Assembly (NCBI RefSeq): GCF_001411555.2 | Contig: NC_049916.1 | Span: forward strand, 6,572,001 to 6,636,000 | Reading direction: 5' to 3' | Source: Juglans regia | Lineage: Eukaryota; Streptophyta; Magnoliopsida; Fagales; Juglandaceae | DNA length: 64,000 nucleotides | In this document: one piece after another, positions 48,111 to 60,810 of the stretch | Numbering within the stretch: the first letter of the stretch is position 1 | Layout of the letters: every line of letters begins with the position of its first letter | Position numbers and translations under genes: made by a program | Notes under the pieces: model-generated | The model's input: only the letters and a program-made list of their open reading frames with translations | What the model was told of the DNA's origin: nothing | Databases searched by the model: none

Positions 48111-51100
48111 CATTACCCAGGTTCGTAAATTCATCCTAAGTGCTACACTTGATAATCATTTGCTATATTGCTATCTCTAATTTAAGAACCTGAGTTTGCT
48201 TTATACATGTAAAAGAATATTCTTTCTAGCATGTTCTTTCAAATACATTATTCACCAATTGAACATGGTAAAATTATTTTAACAATCACAATTTTGATAG
48301 ATTAAAATTTTGTTAGTGCATAGACTTGTTCATATGTTAAAATTACTCATGGTTGCAATATTAGATACTTGTGGGATACTCATTGTGTGGTATGATTATT
48401 AGGGATTTGGGTATTAATGTAACTAGTGCGATTATACTAAATATTCTATTTTACTAGCAAATATTATTAAAAGCACACATGGTGACACAAGTAGTATTGG
48501 AAAATTTACATACTCTAATCAGTGGTGGGGAAATGTGATACATTGTAAATGGACCGTTGTAACATAGTGGTGGCCAACGTCTGAGGTATTTATCAGGATT
48601 TTTCAGAATGTAATGTCACTAAATTTAGTTTTAATTATATTTATTGTTAGATCATGACAATGTTTATTTCGTTAATCATGCAAAGGTGCTTCTATTTAAT
48701 TTTAACTAGTAATGACTTCATATTCACTAAGTTTTCATTGCTGGCATCGTGGCATGTGATGCATAATTCACATTTGAGTTGGTACAAGCAGACTGTGTTT
48801 CCTATTTTAGTGTAAATAAGATGTGGTTTACAGACATTTTTTTCCTATGATTTACTTGGTTTGCATAAGAATAAGTAATAAGAATTAATATATCTCCTGT
48901 TGCAAAATTTTCATCAGAATGATTTGAATGAGTGAGTATGCTTTTTGTAATATGCTTGTTAGTTTGCACTTCTTTCAATTGTTTTTTTAACGTACTTATT
49001 CTAATATTTTCAGCATTAACACTTGGTATCTCTAAAGATATTTATTAGTAAAATATGATATTTTTCAAAGAGGGAATCTGCACGGTATCATATAGTTGAC
49101 CCCCTTTTTTTTTGCATGATCAATTGTTTTACTTTGTTCAAAATTTGCATATATAGATAAATATGGTAGTTGTTAATCCTATATTTAGAGTTTTTAGATG
49201 GTTGATTTGGATTACAATTTAAATAGTTTGCCCAATTATCTACATTTGCACTGACATGTTTCATTTGACATGTAGTTTGTGCCACCATTCCAATGATATT
49301 TCCTAATAATATAATTATTTTTGTTCTAAATATTTTGCATGTCTCTCAGTTATAGATTGTGAAATACAAGTTTTGACATTTTGTATGTTTTGGTACGTAG
49401 TGGGCTAGTATTCACTACAAGATAAATCATCCATTGTTATTGATCTATGGAGAAGAATTTGGCGTATATCTCTTATATCTTAAAAACATCTATCTGTAAT
49501 GAACATGAATTAATAGTGATTTATGTTTGAAAATTTGTTTTCAATCAATGCCCTTGGTGGTTAGGACTTATTACAGTTTCCTACTTGCTTTTCTGTTTTA
49601 CTTTCCGCTTGTGTACTTCTGTCAACTACTATATTTATATTTTTACCCCTACTTTTATGTTTTACTTTTTGTTGTTGCCCGATTTTATTGAATACTATTA
49701 TACTTTTGCCTTTTATTGGTGTCTAATGCCTGATCGATTTCTCCCTAGTCCTATTAATTTCTTCTTCGCATAGTGCTGTGCCGACCGAATAGTAGTCTGT
49801 GTTTTTGGTGTCCCTCGTTTGTTTCCATGATTTCTTTTGTTATTTCAGTCATGATTTTGGTTCTTATTGTTGGGTCTCACGCATTTGGTTGGTGCTACTG
49901 TTTAGGATGTTTTGGCCTGTTGATAGGAGGGATGGAGGGCAGAGTCGTGGGTTGTGGTTTTTGAGCATTGATTGTAGAGCTTTGAGACTCGGGTGTCGAA
50001 GGGGAAGAAAGAAATGCCGCCGTGCATGGTGTTTGAGGGCTCTTCTTCTTTGTCTTCGCCACTGGTATGCTTTTCTAGATCTTCTTGTGGTTTTACTTCT
50101 GCATTTTTTTATAAATATTTCTGCATTTTTGTTTTCTTTCTACATCTTCAACAATAGCAACATATTTATGCATTTTCGTTTCCTTTTTTTTTTTTTTTTG
50201 TACGGATGTAGAAACAAACCTACTAACCCAGTGGATTTCAGAATTTGTTGCTTCATTTTTTCGTTTAAATAGTTGATTTGGTTGTGGGTTTTTGGTTTGG
50301 AGCTTCTTTGTCTGGAATTCATACTGCAGAGTTCCTCTTAAGTTTTCATTTTTCCCTCTAAAATTTGCATCTTTTGTACATGTGCATTTTTTTTTCCTTT
50401 TCCCTCATAAAGTCTATGACAATGATGCTACTTGAAAAAGAACTAATAATTCAACCTCTTCAACTCGGTAAGGAAACAAAAAATAGTTCGTCTTAAACAG
50501 ATTATGCAAACATTATGAAAGAGAAAATTGAGAGGAGGGGGGGAAGTTCACTTACAAAGCTCTCTCTATAATAATGCTACTTTTACAATCAATTAAAGTA
50601 TTTAAATATGTAGTGGTGCACTTAACGAAATCAATTAAATAACTTGATTCAATGTAAGAGTCCTAAATTACCCACAGTTTTATTTGAGGATACATCTAAA
50701 TTTGGAACATTAAAATAGACCATCTGGTTTCTACTTACTAAAGCCACTTATTAGAAATGACGATAAAGTAAAATTTGATTAATTTCTTAATACATATGAT
50801 TCATTGAATACATATAATTTCTTAATACATATAATTTCTTAATACAAGGCAAACATGCCTCGCACGTAGCCCCACAGCTAGTGTATATATATATAATATC
50901 TGTATGAGTGTATGTGTGTGGCTCACGAACATCATAAATAGTTTAGAAAGTAGATGTATCAAGTTTTTGTTGCATAATTTAGATATTTTGTGTGCCCTAA
51001 TCTAGATTTGATTGAAATATTCATATTTACCAGTTTAAAATTGGTTGGATTATGTAACTTATATTTGTACTATTACCGTTATGGAATCTGTACAACTTTA
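48111..51100. other. Intergenic, no gene supported
   Basis: Mostly AT-rich. Open frames at 49585-50272 show no domain or plausible codon pattern. A CACTACAAGATAAATC at about 49412 resembles a CACTA terminus, but no partner was found. Confidence 0.45.
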
Positions 51101-51405
51101 AGGTCTCGTTTCGTTGAACATATGAGATGAGATGATAAATATGATAATAACAGTGAGATATTTTTGTGAATAGTAGTTAAATGATTTAAGTTAAGACGTT
51201 TTACGGGGTTTTGGAAAATGAGAGGAAAAAAATTGAATAAAAATATTATAAAATTAAAATAGGGTTGGAATATAATTTTTATTTTGAGATTTGAAAAATT
51301 CGGATTGTTTTTTGTGTTTTGTTTGAAAGTTTAGAAAATTTATAATGATTGGTAATAATTTGATGAAAAAGTTGAAGAAAAAAGATAGTGTGATTCCCAA
51401 ATGTG
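51101..51405. mobile_element. MITE family C copy, diverged
   Basis: It starts AGGTCTCGTTTCGTTGAACA with GAGATGAGATGATAAAT and a T-rich core containing TTTTATTTTGAGATTTGAAAA, the reverse of other copies. It ends near GTGTGATTCCCAAATGTG. Longer than other copies (about 300 bp). Confidence 0.5.
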
Positions 51406-52446
51406 CCCACTTGTGTATTTTAATTTTTTTTCTTAATGGTTAAGGAAGTGACTATTAGTAAATTTGTATTTGTATTTTATTTTTTCTTAATGGTTAAGAA
51501 TGTTTAAAAAAAGTTTAAAACAAAAAAAGAAAAAAAAATCCATTTGCACTAGTGTACAGATTTGTGATGCACATTTGGTGTGCACGCTAGTATTGTCCAA
51601 GGTTGAAAAGTTAAAAATTTGAAACTAAAATATGTTTGTATTTGAATAATGTTTGGATATTGATATGAGATAATTTGAAAGGTTTGTAAAACCAAACCAG
51701 GCCAAAGAATGTAAAGGGTGTGTGTGTGGAGCTATAAAGAGGGTGATTTAAGATATAGATCAAGCCTTTCAATTGACAAGCATTAGTTGGATAAAATTGA
51801 CAATCCCAATTGAAAATGGATGAGCATTGGTTAGACAGAACTAACATGGTTGTATAATGACATTGTGGCGATGTTGATTGGTTTTGTGTACTTACAACAA
51901 ACTAGGTTGTATCTTGATGAATTTTTCATGAATGAATAATGTTATGTTGGATTTAATTGTATAGGCCATTGCAGCTAATATCCAATTAATCTAATTATTT
52001 TCAGTGATAAAAAGCTCATCGCAGAATTTGTTTCTTAATTTCATTATTATTTTTAGCAACACAAAATCGACGAAAAAATCCATTTTTGGCGATAAAAGAT
52101 TGTGGAAAAAATTGCTGAAATGGTTTATTTTTATTTCATGTGACACAAAATGCGAGAAAATATCATTTTCGGTAATAAAATTTATGGAATAAACCATTTC
52201 ATGCATTAAAAATCACAGGAAAACTACAGAAATGCTTTACTATTATTTCATGTGACATATGCGAGAAAAAACCATTTTTGACAAAAAATTTGCAAGAAAA
52301 ATTGTTGCGTAATTCCATTGTTATTTTCGACGACATAAAATTGCCCAACATTGCCTACTCTGGCGATAAAAATTCTGGGAAAAGCCATTCTGAATGGTTC
52401 AAATATCGCAAGAAAAGCAATTGCATAATTTTATTGATATTTCAGG

Positions 52447-53259
52447 TAGATGTGACAATATGTGACACGATCCGTGAACCCAACACTAACAAGACACGAA
52501 ATTAGTTGGTTTGAGTTTGATGTTAACGAGTTCGGGTGAAAATAGATTGACACGTTAAGACATGATTTATAAACGGGTCATTAATGGATCAACCCACTTA
52601 ATACAAAACTAACCCGTTATGACTCATTTAGATTTTTACTTACAATTACGATTTTATTATTGTTGGAGTATAATATTAATATTTTTCGATATGCTTATAA
52701 AACTAACTCGTTATGACTCATTTAGATTTTTACTCACAATTACGATTTTATTATTGTTGGAGTATAATATTAGTATTTTTCGATATGCTTATGTTTTAAT
52801 TATTGAGATTGTAATTCTGAACCTATACTCATTTTTGTTAATATCGAGATTGTAATATTGACTTTATTATATATTAAAATTTAAAAAATATTAATATTTT
52901 TTGTTAATGGATAGTCTAATTATTTTTTAGGATATCGTGGCTACTAATAAATATAGATTTTAACTTTTATGTGAAATTATGTTAATTAGGTCAAATAGAT
53001 TATGCAGATTAGTCCAATCCATTTAGGTGAAACGGGTTGAAATGAGTCATGCCATGTTTATTCATTTTTAATTAATTATTAAAAGGCTCAAAACGAATGA
53101 CACGACATGATCCGTTGTTTAAATAAGTCGTGTTAGGGTTTGAAGATTTGACATATTTAGCTTAACGGGTTAGGTTCGGGTTAAGCCATATAGTCGAATA
53201 TCTATGACTTGACTTGACACGTCACGAATACAACCTATGAACATGAATTGCCACCACTA
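52447..53259. mobile_element. Probable hAT-like element with ACGGGTCAT/GACACG word arms, 813 bp
   Basis: The ends are TAGATGTGACAATATGTGAC and, inverted, TAGTGGTGGCAATTCATGTT, similar but imperfect. The flanks ATTTCAGG (52439-52446) and ATTTCTGA (53260-53267) agree at six of eight positions. The left arm holds GACACGATCCGTGAACCC and AAACGGGTCATTAATGG; the right arm holds ACGACATGATCCGTTG, AACGGGTTAGGTTCGGG and GACTTGACACGTCACG. It also carries a 94-bp tandem duplication at about 52606-52795. Confidence 0.5.
52606..52795. repeat. Two-copy tandem repeat, unit 94 bp
   Basis: GACTCATTTAGATTTTTACT starts the shared block at 52621 and again (one change) at 52715, followed by ACAATTACGATTTTATTATT, GTTGGAGTATAATATT and TTTTTCGATATGCTTAT in both. 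The two copies differ at only a few positions, so the duplication is recent relative to the surrounding decay. Confidence 0.85.
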
Positions 53260-53580
53260 ATTTCTGAGGATAAAAATAGCCAGGAAAAGTCATTTTGCGA
53301 CTATAAATGACCGAAAAAAATTCTATTTCTAGCGATAAAAATTGTGGAAAAAGTGCCACATAATTTCATTGTTATTTCCGGCGATACAAAAACGTCGGTA
53401 AAATCTATTTTCAGCTAAAAACATGACAACAACGCGTTAAAGTTGAACTAAAACTTTAAAATTCTCAAATAAAGTTTATAGTATATTAAAATTAGGATGG
53501 TTTAGAATTTTTTATCTAAAATATAGGGTTCACAATAAGAGAGAGATAGACATACTAAAGTAATCATTGTTGCCAATCTA

Positions 53581-53962
53581 AGATCTCGTTTGGAAATACA
53601 AATCATCTCATCTCATTTCAAAATTTATCATAGTCTCATTCCCAAACATCACTCAAATAAAAACACTTTTCAATTTTAATTTTTTAACTTTTTTATCTAA
53701 TCATTATCTAATCATTACAATTTTTTCAAACTTTCAAACAAAACACAAAAAATAATTCAATTTTCTCAAATTCCAAAACAAAAATTATATTAAAAAATTA
53801 TATTCTAACAACATCATAAATTTATAATATATTTATTCAACTTTTTTTTTCTTTATTTTCCCAAAACCCAATAACACATCTTAACTCAAACCATTTCAAT
53901 TGTATTTACAAACCATTTCACTATTAATCACAAATATCTCATCTCATCTCATTCCCCAAGCT
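53581..53962. mobile_element. MITE family C copy, diverged
   Basis: It starts AGATCTCGTTTGGAAATACA with CATCTCATCTCATTTCA. The core ACAAAACACAAAAAATAATT and the right arm ATCTCATCTCATCTCATTCC match the family. It lies just left of the copia remnant. Confidence 0.5.
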
Positions 53963-54119
53963 AGGTATATGTCTCTCAACTTAAATATTCAATAAATATT
54001 GTAAAATTTTATTTATTTATTTATTTATATCTATTATATTCTCATACTCTAGTGTTGGGAATAGAGTTCTTATAAAGAAATTTGGACTGCAAGGCTTTGG
54101 TGAGAAAGTTAATCGTAGA

Positions 54120-55790
54120 TATCACTTTATATAAGGTAGTCCATAGCCTATAATTTACTTGGGATCGTGTTCCTCGCCCCTCCAATACTAATATTGTCGG
54201 TTCTAAATGGGTTTTTTCGGACAAAATTCCTTTTCGATGGATCCATTGATCGCTTCAAAGTGCGCCTCGTTGCAAAGGGCTACACTCAACTTCCCGGCCT
54301 TGACTACACCGACACCTTTAGTCCTGTGGTCAAAGCTTCCACAATTTGTGTTGTTCTCTCCTTAGCCGTGTCTCATAAGTGGCCATTACGTCAGCTTGAC
54401 ATAAAAAATGTCTTTCTCAATGGCATTCTTCATGAAAATGTTTACATGGAGCAACCCTCGGGCTATGTTGATCCTCAACATCGTCTCCATGTTTGCAAAT
54501 TAAAGAAAGCTCTCTACAGCTTGCAACAAGTCCCACGTGCTTGGTTTCAACGCTTTAGTTCCTCTTAAAACTTGTTTTTTCTTGTAGTCAACCAGATACC
54601 TCTCTCTTTGTCTTTAATTAGAAGGATGACCTTATCTATCTGCTCTTATATGTTGACGACATCATTATCACAGGGAACAATTCTTCTCTTCTCAATCAAT
54701 TTATTCAGCACCTGCACTAGGAGTTTGCCATCAAGGATTTAGGCTTCTTGAGTTACTTTCTTGGACTCGAGGTTTCTCCCATCACAGGCGGCATTTTTCT
54801 TAGCCAAACCAAGTATGCTTTTGACATCTTGGCACAAGCTCAATTACTTGACAGCAAACTAGTTTATATGCCCATGGTTGTCTCTCAATGGCTCTCCTCC
54901 GAAAGTTCCCCATTTGCGGATCCTACTCTATATCGCTCCTTGGTTGGTGCCTTGCAGTACTTGATGATTGCCCGTCCTGACCTCGCTCATTCCGTCAACT
55001 CCATAATTCAATTTCCTCATGTGCCAACTGATGATCATTTTCAGGCAGTCAAGTGGATTCTTCACTATGTCAAAGGCACACTTCATTTTGGTTTGAGGTT
55101 CACTTCGTCTTCCTCTATTGCCTTAGTAGCATATTTGGATGCAGATTGGGCTGGGTGCCTTGACACTAGACGCTCCACCTCTGGCTACTCGATCTATCTT
55201 GGCAATAATCTTGTATCCTAAAGTGCCAAGAAACAGCCAATTGTTTCTCACTACAGCTGTGAATTCGAGCAGGGGCGGAACTAGAAAATCTAGTTTTGGG
55301 GGGCTAAGTTAAAAAAAAATAAAATTGGGGGGGTCAAATACTAATTTTTATATAGTCTACTTTATAAAAACACCTTCTAAAACTTAATTTTTATCAAATT
55401 TTAAAAACTTTGGGGGGGCCAAGCCATAAGGTAGTTCCGCCCCTGAATTCGAGTACCATGCTCTCGCCCTCATTGCTACTGAAGTTCTATGGCTCACTCA
55501 TCTCCTACATGATCTTCAGGTCACCTTAACTCACTGGCCTCTCCTTCTTTGTGAGAACCAAAGCGCTATTTTTTTGAGTTCAAATCCAGTGTCCCATAAG
55601 CGTGCTAAGCACATTGACCTTGACTATCATTTTCTGCGTGAGCTTGTTGTCGCTAGCACTCTTCGCTCTCAGCATGTTCCATCCCATTTGCAAGTTGCCG
55701 ACATCTTCACCAAGAGTGTTTCACCGGCCCTTTATGTTTTTTTCCATTCCAAGCTTCCTGTAGATACTATATTTGTATCCAAGTGTACTT
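54120..55790 (+). pseudogene. Copia retrotransposon remnant: reverse transcriptase and RNase H
   Basis: RT words in order: [20 protein letters not shown] (from about 54260), [29 protein letters not shown] (a change of the usual DVKNAFLHG-type catalytic block), [16 protein letters not shown], then YVDDIIITGNN (about 54651-54683) and DLGFLSYFLGLEVS. RNase H words: YRSLVGALQYLMIARPDLAH, VKWILHYVKGTLHFGL, AYLDADWAGCLDTRRSTSGY, and after a MITE ATEVLWLTHLLHDLQVTL, RAKHIDLDYHFLRELV and ADIFTKS. The frame shifts between the RT and RNase H blocks and in-frame stops occur (one at 55219, where a Trp is usual). No LTR, gag or integrase is present. Confidence 0.85.
55270..55445. mobile_element. hAT MITE nested in copia, 176 bp, perfect 8-bp target duplication
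   Basis: Terminal inverted repeats CAGGGGCGGAACTA match exactly at both ends. The target duplication AATTCGAG is perfect (55262-55269 and 55446-55453). G runs GGGGGGCTAAG and GGGGGGGCCAAG lie at mirrored positions. The insertion splits the copia RNase H frame. Removing the element and one copy of the duplication restores the frame across the site. Confidence 0.92.
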
Positions 55791-55799
55791 TGCTTGTAC

Positions 55800-56223
55800 A
55801 CATATAATAAATGGAAAACTCTCCACCCAAAAAATGTGTGGTGGTTCACAGATGTTATTATTATTCTTCTTCTTTTTATATTTATTTTTTTTGGAAAAGA
55901 TGATCAAAAGCTTTCTACGAAAGAAAAAATAAAATGCAAAACCATGAAGCATCTTGGGGGAAAATGCGCATCTATGCAAAGAGGGACTGTATATCTAGAA
56001 AGTTCGTTCGTGCCTCGTGCATGGATGATCACTTATACCCAAATTATAAAGATGGCCATGAAGTGGACTTATCCTCGAGAACTATTCTGTTTTTTGTGAA
56101 CCATACAAAAGGTGCATGCATGCATGGCGGCTTTGAGTTTAGTCAAATATAAACTTCGAAGGAATTCATTCAATTGGATTCAATGAACATTGTTTTATAT
56201 ATTGATATTCCTTCTACTTAGCA

Positions 56224-56308
<85 letters not shown>

Positions 56309-56758
56309 AGAGAGATTACTGAGATATATCACTCAGTCATCATAATTATAACATGGTGCATGCATATATGTTTATTTCCTTTGTTACATAATATATATAT
56401 ATATATGTATATTATATGTATGTATCTACTTATATCCGTGATAATGAAAGAATCTCAACATAATATTCATGTGTATGGTTTCCAGAAGGTGAGCATCATT
56501 AGAAAAATACTTATGCATGCTTGGCAAATAATTCTTGTAATTAAATTAACTGAAGAATACAAGATAATCATGATGAGCAACAAGCGATCGATGATACACA
56601 CCCTCATTCAGAAGTACTTACCCTAGAAAGCCAACTTAATTGTAAGAGGAGATCCATCTACAAAGCCAAATATGTCTATAAATCATATCTGATCCCATTG
56701 TACTCATGAACCTGGTGCGATGGAATCTTTGATGTCGATTGATATATAGCAAGCTTCT

Positions 56759-56794
<36 letters not shown>

Positions 56795-57956
56795 AGACTA
56801 ATGCTACAATTTATAGAATTTTCCATGCATAGAATCATCACCTTTGAAAGCCTGTAATTTGTAAGGGCCAGGGAGGCCTTGTTCAAGAACTAAGTAAATA
56901 TGCATAGTTAAACGCATTATTTAAGCTTTATGGGATGCTTGATCAGTCGTAAGATCAGAAAGCATTAAGTTTGCAGTGTCTGATCAAATTATATATTTAA
57001 CAATATTAGAATTATATATAGAAAGGAGAGGATCGAAGAAAAATGAAGAATAGCGAAACAAATTAAGGGGCCGGCCGGGGGGAAAATGTAGATCGATTAA
57101 TCCAATAATTAGATTATGAATTTGTTCAATATCGTGTTTTAAATGATTCAATTTCTTCCAGTTATTACAAAAATCCCACCCAATTTCGGACCAAATTGTA
57201 CGTATAAGTGGCATGGGGGGACGCCTAGCTTAATTAGTAATTCCTTCATGACTTCTTCTTCACTTATAAATGGTTGGATGTAACATTAATTATTGAGAAC
57301 TTAATGGTTGGATCAACATAAAAAATTAATGGTTAATTAATTAGTAGGAAAATTATAGAGTACGTTAAAGCTAATAATTTATAATTACGATCGAGAGCTA
57401 TATATAGTAATATGTTTTTCTTATAGTACTGTACAATTTGACTATATATATATATATATATATGAAGTGTATATATATATATATATATGTCTATATACAT
57501 GCATGATGAGTTTGAGAGAGTGGCAAATATATTATTAATTAATGCATTTATCCACATCATGAATTCTAATTATTGACCCTAATTAACGCCGACACTAGGG
57601 GATGAAAATTCAGTGATAAGTCTTAAATATTTTCACCCATGTCATTGACAAAGTTGAAAGAACAAAAGGAAAAGATTGAGAGAGAGAGAGAGAGAGAGAG
57701 TAATGGAGTAGATAACTACGTGTGGAAAGAAAAAGACCTCCATGATTATGTGGTGACCCCCCCTTCCATCAACCACTTTATTTTTCTTTAATAAAAAGAG
57801 AAAAACCCTAGTGCCAAACACATCTTTAGACACAAAAGAAAGTAAAGTGTATGATCAATTATATATGAATGGAAGTTCAACGCTAGCTAGCTAACTCTCT
57901 ACAAATATATCTATGTATATATTAAAGAAACATGGAGCTAGGGTCTATAAATATAT

Positions 57957-58001
<45 letters not shown>

Positions 58002-58998
58002 CGGGAGGATTTGCGGATCGAGTGGAGGAGATTATAATTCCACAGCACGCTTAACAAGGGGAATGTTTCTGGGACCCGCGCATTCACCAGAGCCGTAGAG
58101 GTAGGTGCAAGAAAATGAGAAAGAAAGAAGCTGCGAATTATATGGACTCATGGAAATGGAGCACATGCTGATGCAATTTGATGAATGAGCTTTGGACTCA
58201 TGTGTGGCTGCAGTACTGCTGCATGGAGATCAGACAGATTTGTGATATTTCCTTAAATGGGAGAGGAGATTCCAGTGCAAAAAAGAAAATAATGCATGCA
58301 GTACTAGTACCACTGCATTTTTTTGGTGATATATATATATATATATATATATTATAAGGCATGCATATGATCATCATGTACATTGGATCACTAGTTTCAA
58401 AGTCATGGTACAGCAAGTTGATGATCTTCTTTACCTTTCTATTTTTTCCCTCTTTCTGCAGTTTCTAAAGTGGTGTGGCATGTGAAGAAATAGTTCGTGG
58501 GTGTCATACCAAGTCATTGATCTGGTAGTTCTTCATCAGATCCTATTTTCTTCATGAATGTGGTTCTTTATTGGGTGGAAGAATCTGATCTAAGACCCAG
58601 ATAGTGCTGATTAAAGACCTGACACTTCTGGACCCTGTTGGCAAGCAAAAAGAGAAAAAGAGAAAAAGAAAAAGGAAGAAACGTCTTTTGCTGTAAAGGA
58701 TTGACCGCCATCTTTCCAACTCACTTTTAAGTTCAAAGGATATAAACAATCCATAAATAATTACAGATAATCAAGCCACAAATCCCACCACTGTAACAAA
58801 TTACAAAAATTATCTAAGTCATGAAGAAGTCATTTGTTCCTTAAGTCCTAAAAAGAGACATCGATCCATCTTTCTTAATTAGCCTCTTGTTCTATCAGCT
58901 TTTATACTGCATGCCGGGACACTCTTTTGAAAAGCCAACCTAAATTAATAAAGCTCCAGACATCCACATTGATCGTGATAGTGCAAAGAAAGATGAGA
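55800..58998. other. Intergenic, microsatellite-rich, no gene seen
   Basis: Microsatellites: TA then GA at about 56226-56306 (some 80 bp), CA at about 56762-56790, TA at 57441-57488, GA at 57678-57700, TA at 57960-57998 and 58328-58352. No supportable coding sequence was found; the short open frames lack domains. Confidence 0.55.
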
Positions 58999-59136
58999 CA
59001 CTACAAGAAAAATGAGTTTTTGTGGTTATTTAATTGCGGCGAAAATGTTATTTGTGATCAAAACAGACTCATTTTGACTGTAAATAATCATTTTGCTGGA
59101 ATTAAATAGTTACAAATAAGCAGTTTTCTTATAGTG
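58999..59136. mobile_element. CACTA-type MITE, 138 bp
   Basis: It starts CACTACAAGAAAAATGAG and ends CAGTTTTCTTATAGTG, whose inverse is CACTATAAGAAAACTG (13 of 16 positions agree). Flanks AGA (58996-58998 and 59137-59139) give the 3-bp duplication typical of CACTA elements. A TTGCGGCGAAAATG word lies inside. Non-coding. Confidence 0.75.
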
Positions 59137-59280
59137 AGAAAATTATAATTAAGTACAGAGATTGACAAAGAAAATAAAGGGGGAATTTGATGCAAACAAT
59201 AATAATAGTAATAATAATAACATGAGAAAGAGAAAGAAACCCATGTAGTACGCCCTATGATCTGTTAGTTTTGATTAACT

Positions 59281-59281
<1 letters not shown>

Positions 59282-59326
<45 letters not shown>
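59282..59326. repeat. 45-base homopolymer A run
   Basis: An uninterrupted run of 45 A on the plus strand, about 100 bp downstream of the Dof gene stop (that gene reads it as T). It is a likely assembly or length-polymorphic site. Confidence 0.9.
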
Positions 59327-59327
<1 letters not shown>

Positions 59328-59427
59328 AAGAAAAAACAAGTCACCCATGGAGTGGAAGAAAACAAACTGAAACACCAACTCCTCGATCGTTCATCCAATA
59401 TTTCTGATGATCTTCTGGCCGGCTTAT

Positions 59428-60810
59428 TTACCATGATCCTCCTCCCATCATTCCATTCCAATAACCATTAGAATGATCTCCTTGCCCTCTATTCTGCTCA
59501 AATTCGCTTGTTGTTGGGATCTGTTTCAAATCCTCAATAGGAAACAAAAGCCTCGCACCAGTACCACTCTCTTGCACCCCTTGATGAAGAGTATTATTCC
59601 CATACCCACTTTCGAACCCCTCGAGAGAAAAATTCAGAGTACTCGGCTTGAACTCTTGCAAAGGAAACCCAGTACTTGAATATATTGTGCTCGATTCTGA
59701 TACCGACATGGGCATGAAAGAATTAAATCCTCTTGAAGTGATCCCAGTCTTGAGCAGTTCCATGGCCGAGAGTTGAGTTGAAGCATTAGAGGATGCGCTA
59801 GGGTTTTGATGGTGGGACGTTTTGCTGTCAGTATTAAAGGGTACCTCAACATATTTAGATATGCTGTTGTAATCCTGATCACCAGGTGGATATGACAAGT
59901 TAAGATCTTGACCCTGATGAATCTTAGGGTTTTGAGAAGCAGAGTGAGGAAAACCAGCTGGTGGGGTAAGATGATGATGATCAGGAAGCTTCTTTGAAGA
60001 TGAAGCAGGTGATGACGTTGATGATGATGTTGATGAAGTTGATCTCTTGTTCTTCCTTGAACCTCCTCCTACAGGAACATTTCTCAAAGACCCACCTTCA
60101 GTCCAATACCTTCTACATGTCTTGCAGAAGTATCTTGGCTGAGAGAGATTGTAGTTATTGTAGTAGCAAAACTTGGTATTAACTGAATTGCACCTTGGAC
60201 AGTTCAAAGCTTGATCCTTTTGAGGCCTTGCCCTCATAGGCCTCGAATCCTCCATGGGTTTAACCACTCCAACTCCCTGAAGTTAAAGAAGAATAAAAAA
60301 CCAAGAAAGAACAAAGAGCGGACAGCAAAAGGCCATAAGTTGATGATCAAAACAAAAGTAAACGTCTCAGGCCAGGAGAGAAGAGTTTTAAAGACAAAGA
60401 AAGAAAGTGTAGTAGCAAACAAACAAGGCAGAGAAAACAAGGAAGCTGCTTTACACTTTGATGAGGATTACACCAGCAATAAAAACAAATTACAAGAACT
60501 TTTCCGGGTGCTTTATCAGACGGTGGAAAAAAGAAAGAAAAAGGTGCAGTACTTTGAAGAACATGAAGAGATCTTAAAAGACAGCAACACAAAATTCAAA
60601 TATAAGTAGTAGGGGGGCTAAGCTGAACAACATCACCTCATTGGGGGTTGTACCTTTTGAAACAATCAATAGAGAGAAATTTTAGAACTCAAACCAAAAT
60701 ATTCTTTATTTAGCTTTGAAAAACCCCCAAGCCCAGAAGAAAATTTCATAATTTCGTGGAAGAAAAGAACGAAAAAGTCTCTTTACCTGTGGCCACTGAG
60801 GAGTATCCAT
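59428..60810 (-). CDS. Dof zinc-finger transcription factor, two exons (8-codon first exon)
   Basis: Exon 1 (60810 down to 60787) encodes MDTPQWPQ. A 510-bp intron runs from CAG/GTAAAG to AACTTCAG, and exon 2 (60276 down to 59428) begins [10 protein letters not shown]. The product is 290 residues. The Dof domain C-x2-C-x21-C-x2-C uses C33, C36, C58 and C61 in [20 protein letters not shown] and [19 protein letters not shown]; it binds AAAG cores in promoters. Ser and His/Pro-rich stretches follow, then the subgroup motif [19 protein letters not shown] and a [13 protein letters not shown]-terminus. That end and the MDTxQWPQ start recall the DOF4.6/DOF2.5/DOF3.7 subgroup; the exact ortholog is not certain. 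Starting at the internal ATG would lose exon 1. Confidence 0.93.

Larger units (their letters stand above)
51995..53440. repeat. Subterminal-type repeat block (GGCGATAAAA / TTTCATTGTTATTT units), interrupted
   Basis: Short units such as GCGATAAAA...TGTGGAAAA, TTGCATAATTTCATTGTTATTTCCGGCGA and ACACAAAATGCGAGAAAA recur from about 51995 to 52446 and again from 53260 to 53440. This resembles the subterminal repeat arrays of CACTA elements. The array is split by the word-array element at 52447-53259. Confidence 0.5.

Noticed and set aside
49405..49430. CACTA terminus (CACTACAAG...)
   Set aside because: No inverted partner and no flanking duplication; the orientation is wrong for the 3' end of the TNP2 element.
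49799..50272. 157-codon open frame, Phe/Cys-rich
   Set aside because: No start context, domain or family resemblance; T-rich DNA gives Phe-rich open frames by chance.
59282..59326. Poly(A) tail of a retrocopy next to the Dof gene
   Set aside because: Its strand is opposite to the Dof gene and no coding retrocopy precedes it; treated as a simple homopolymer.
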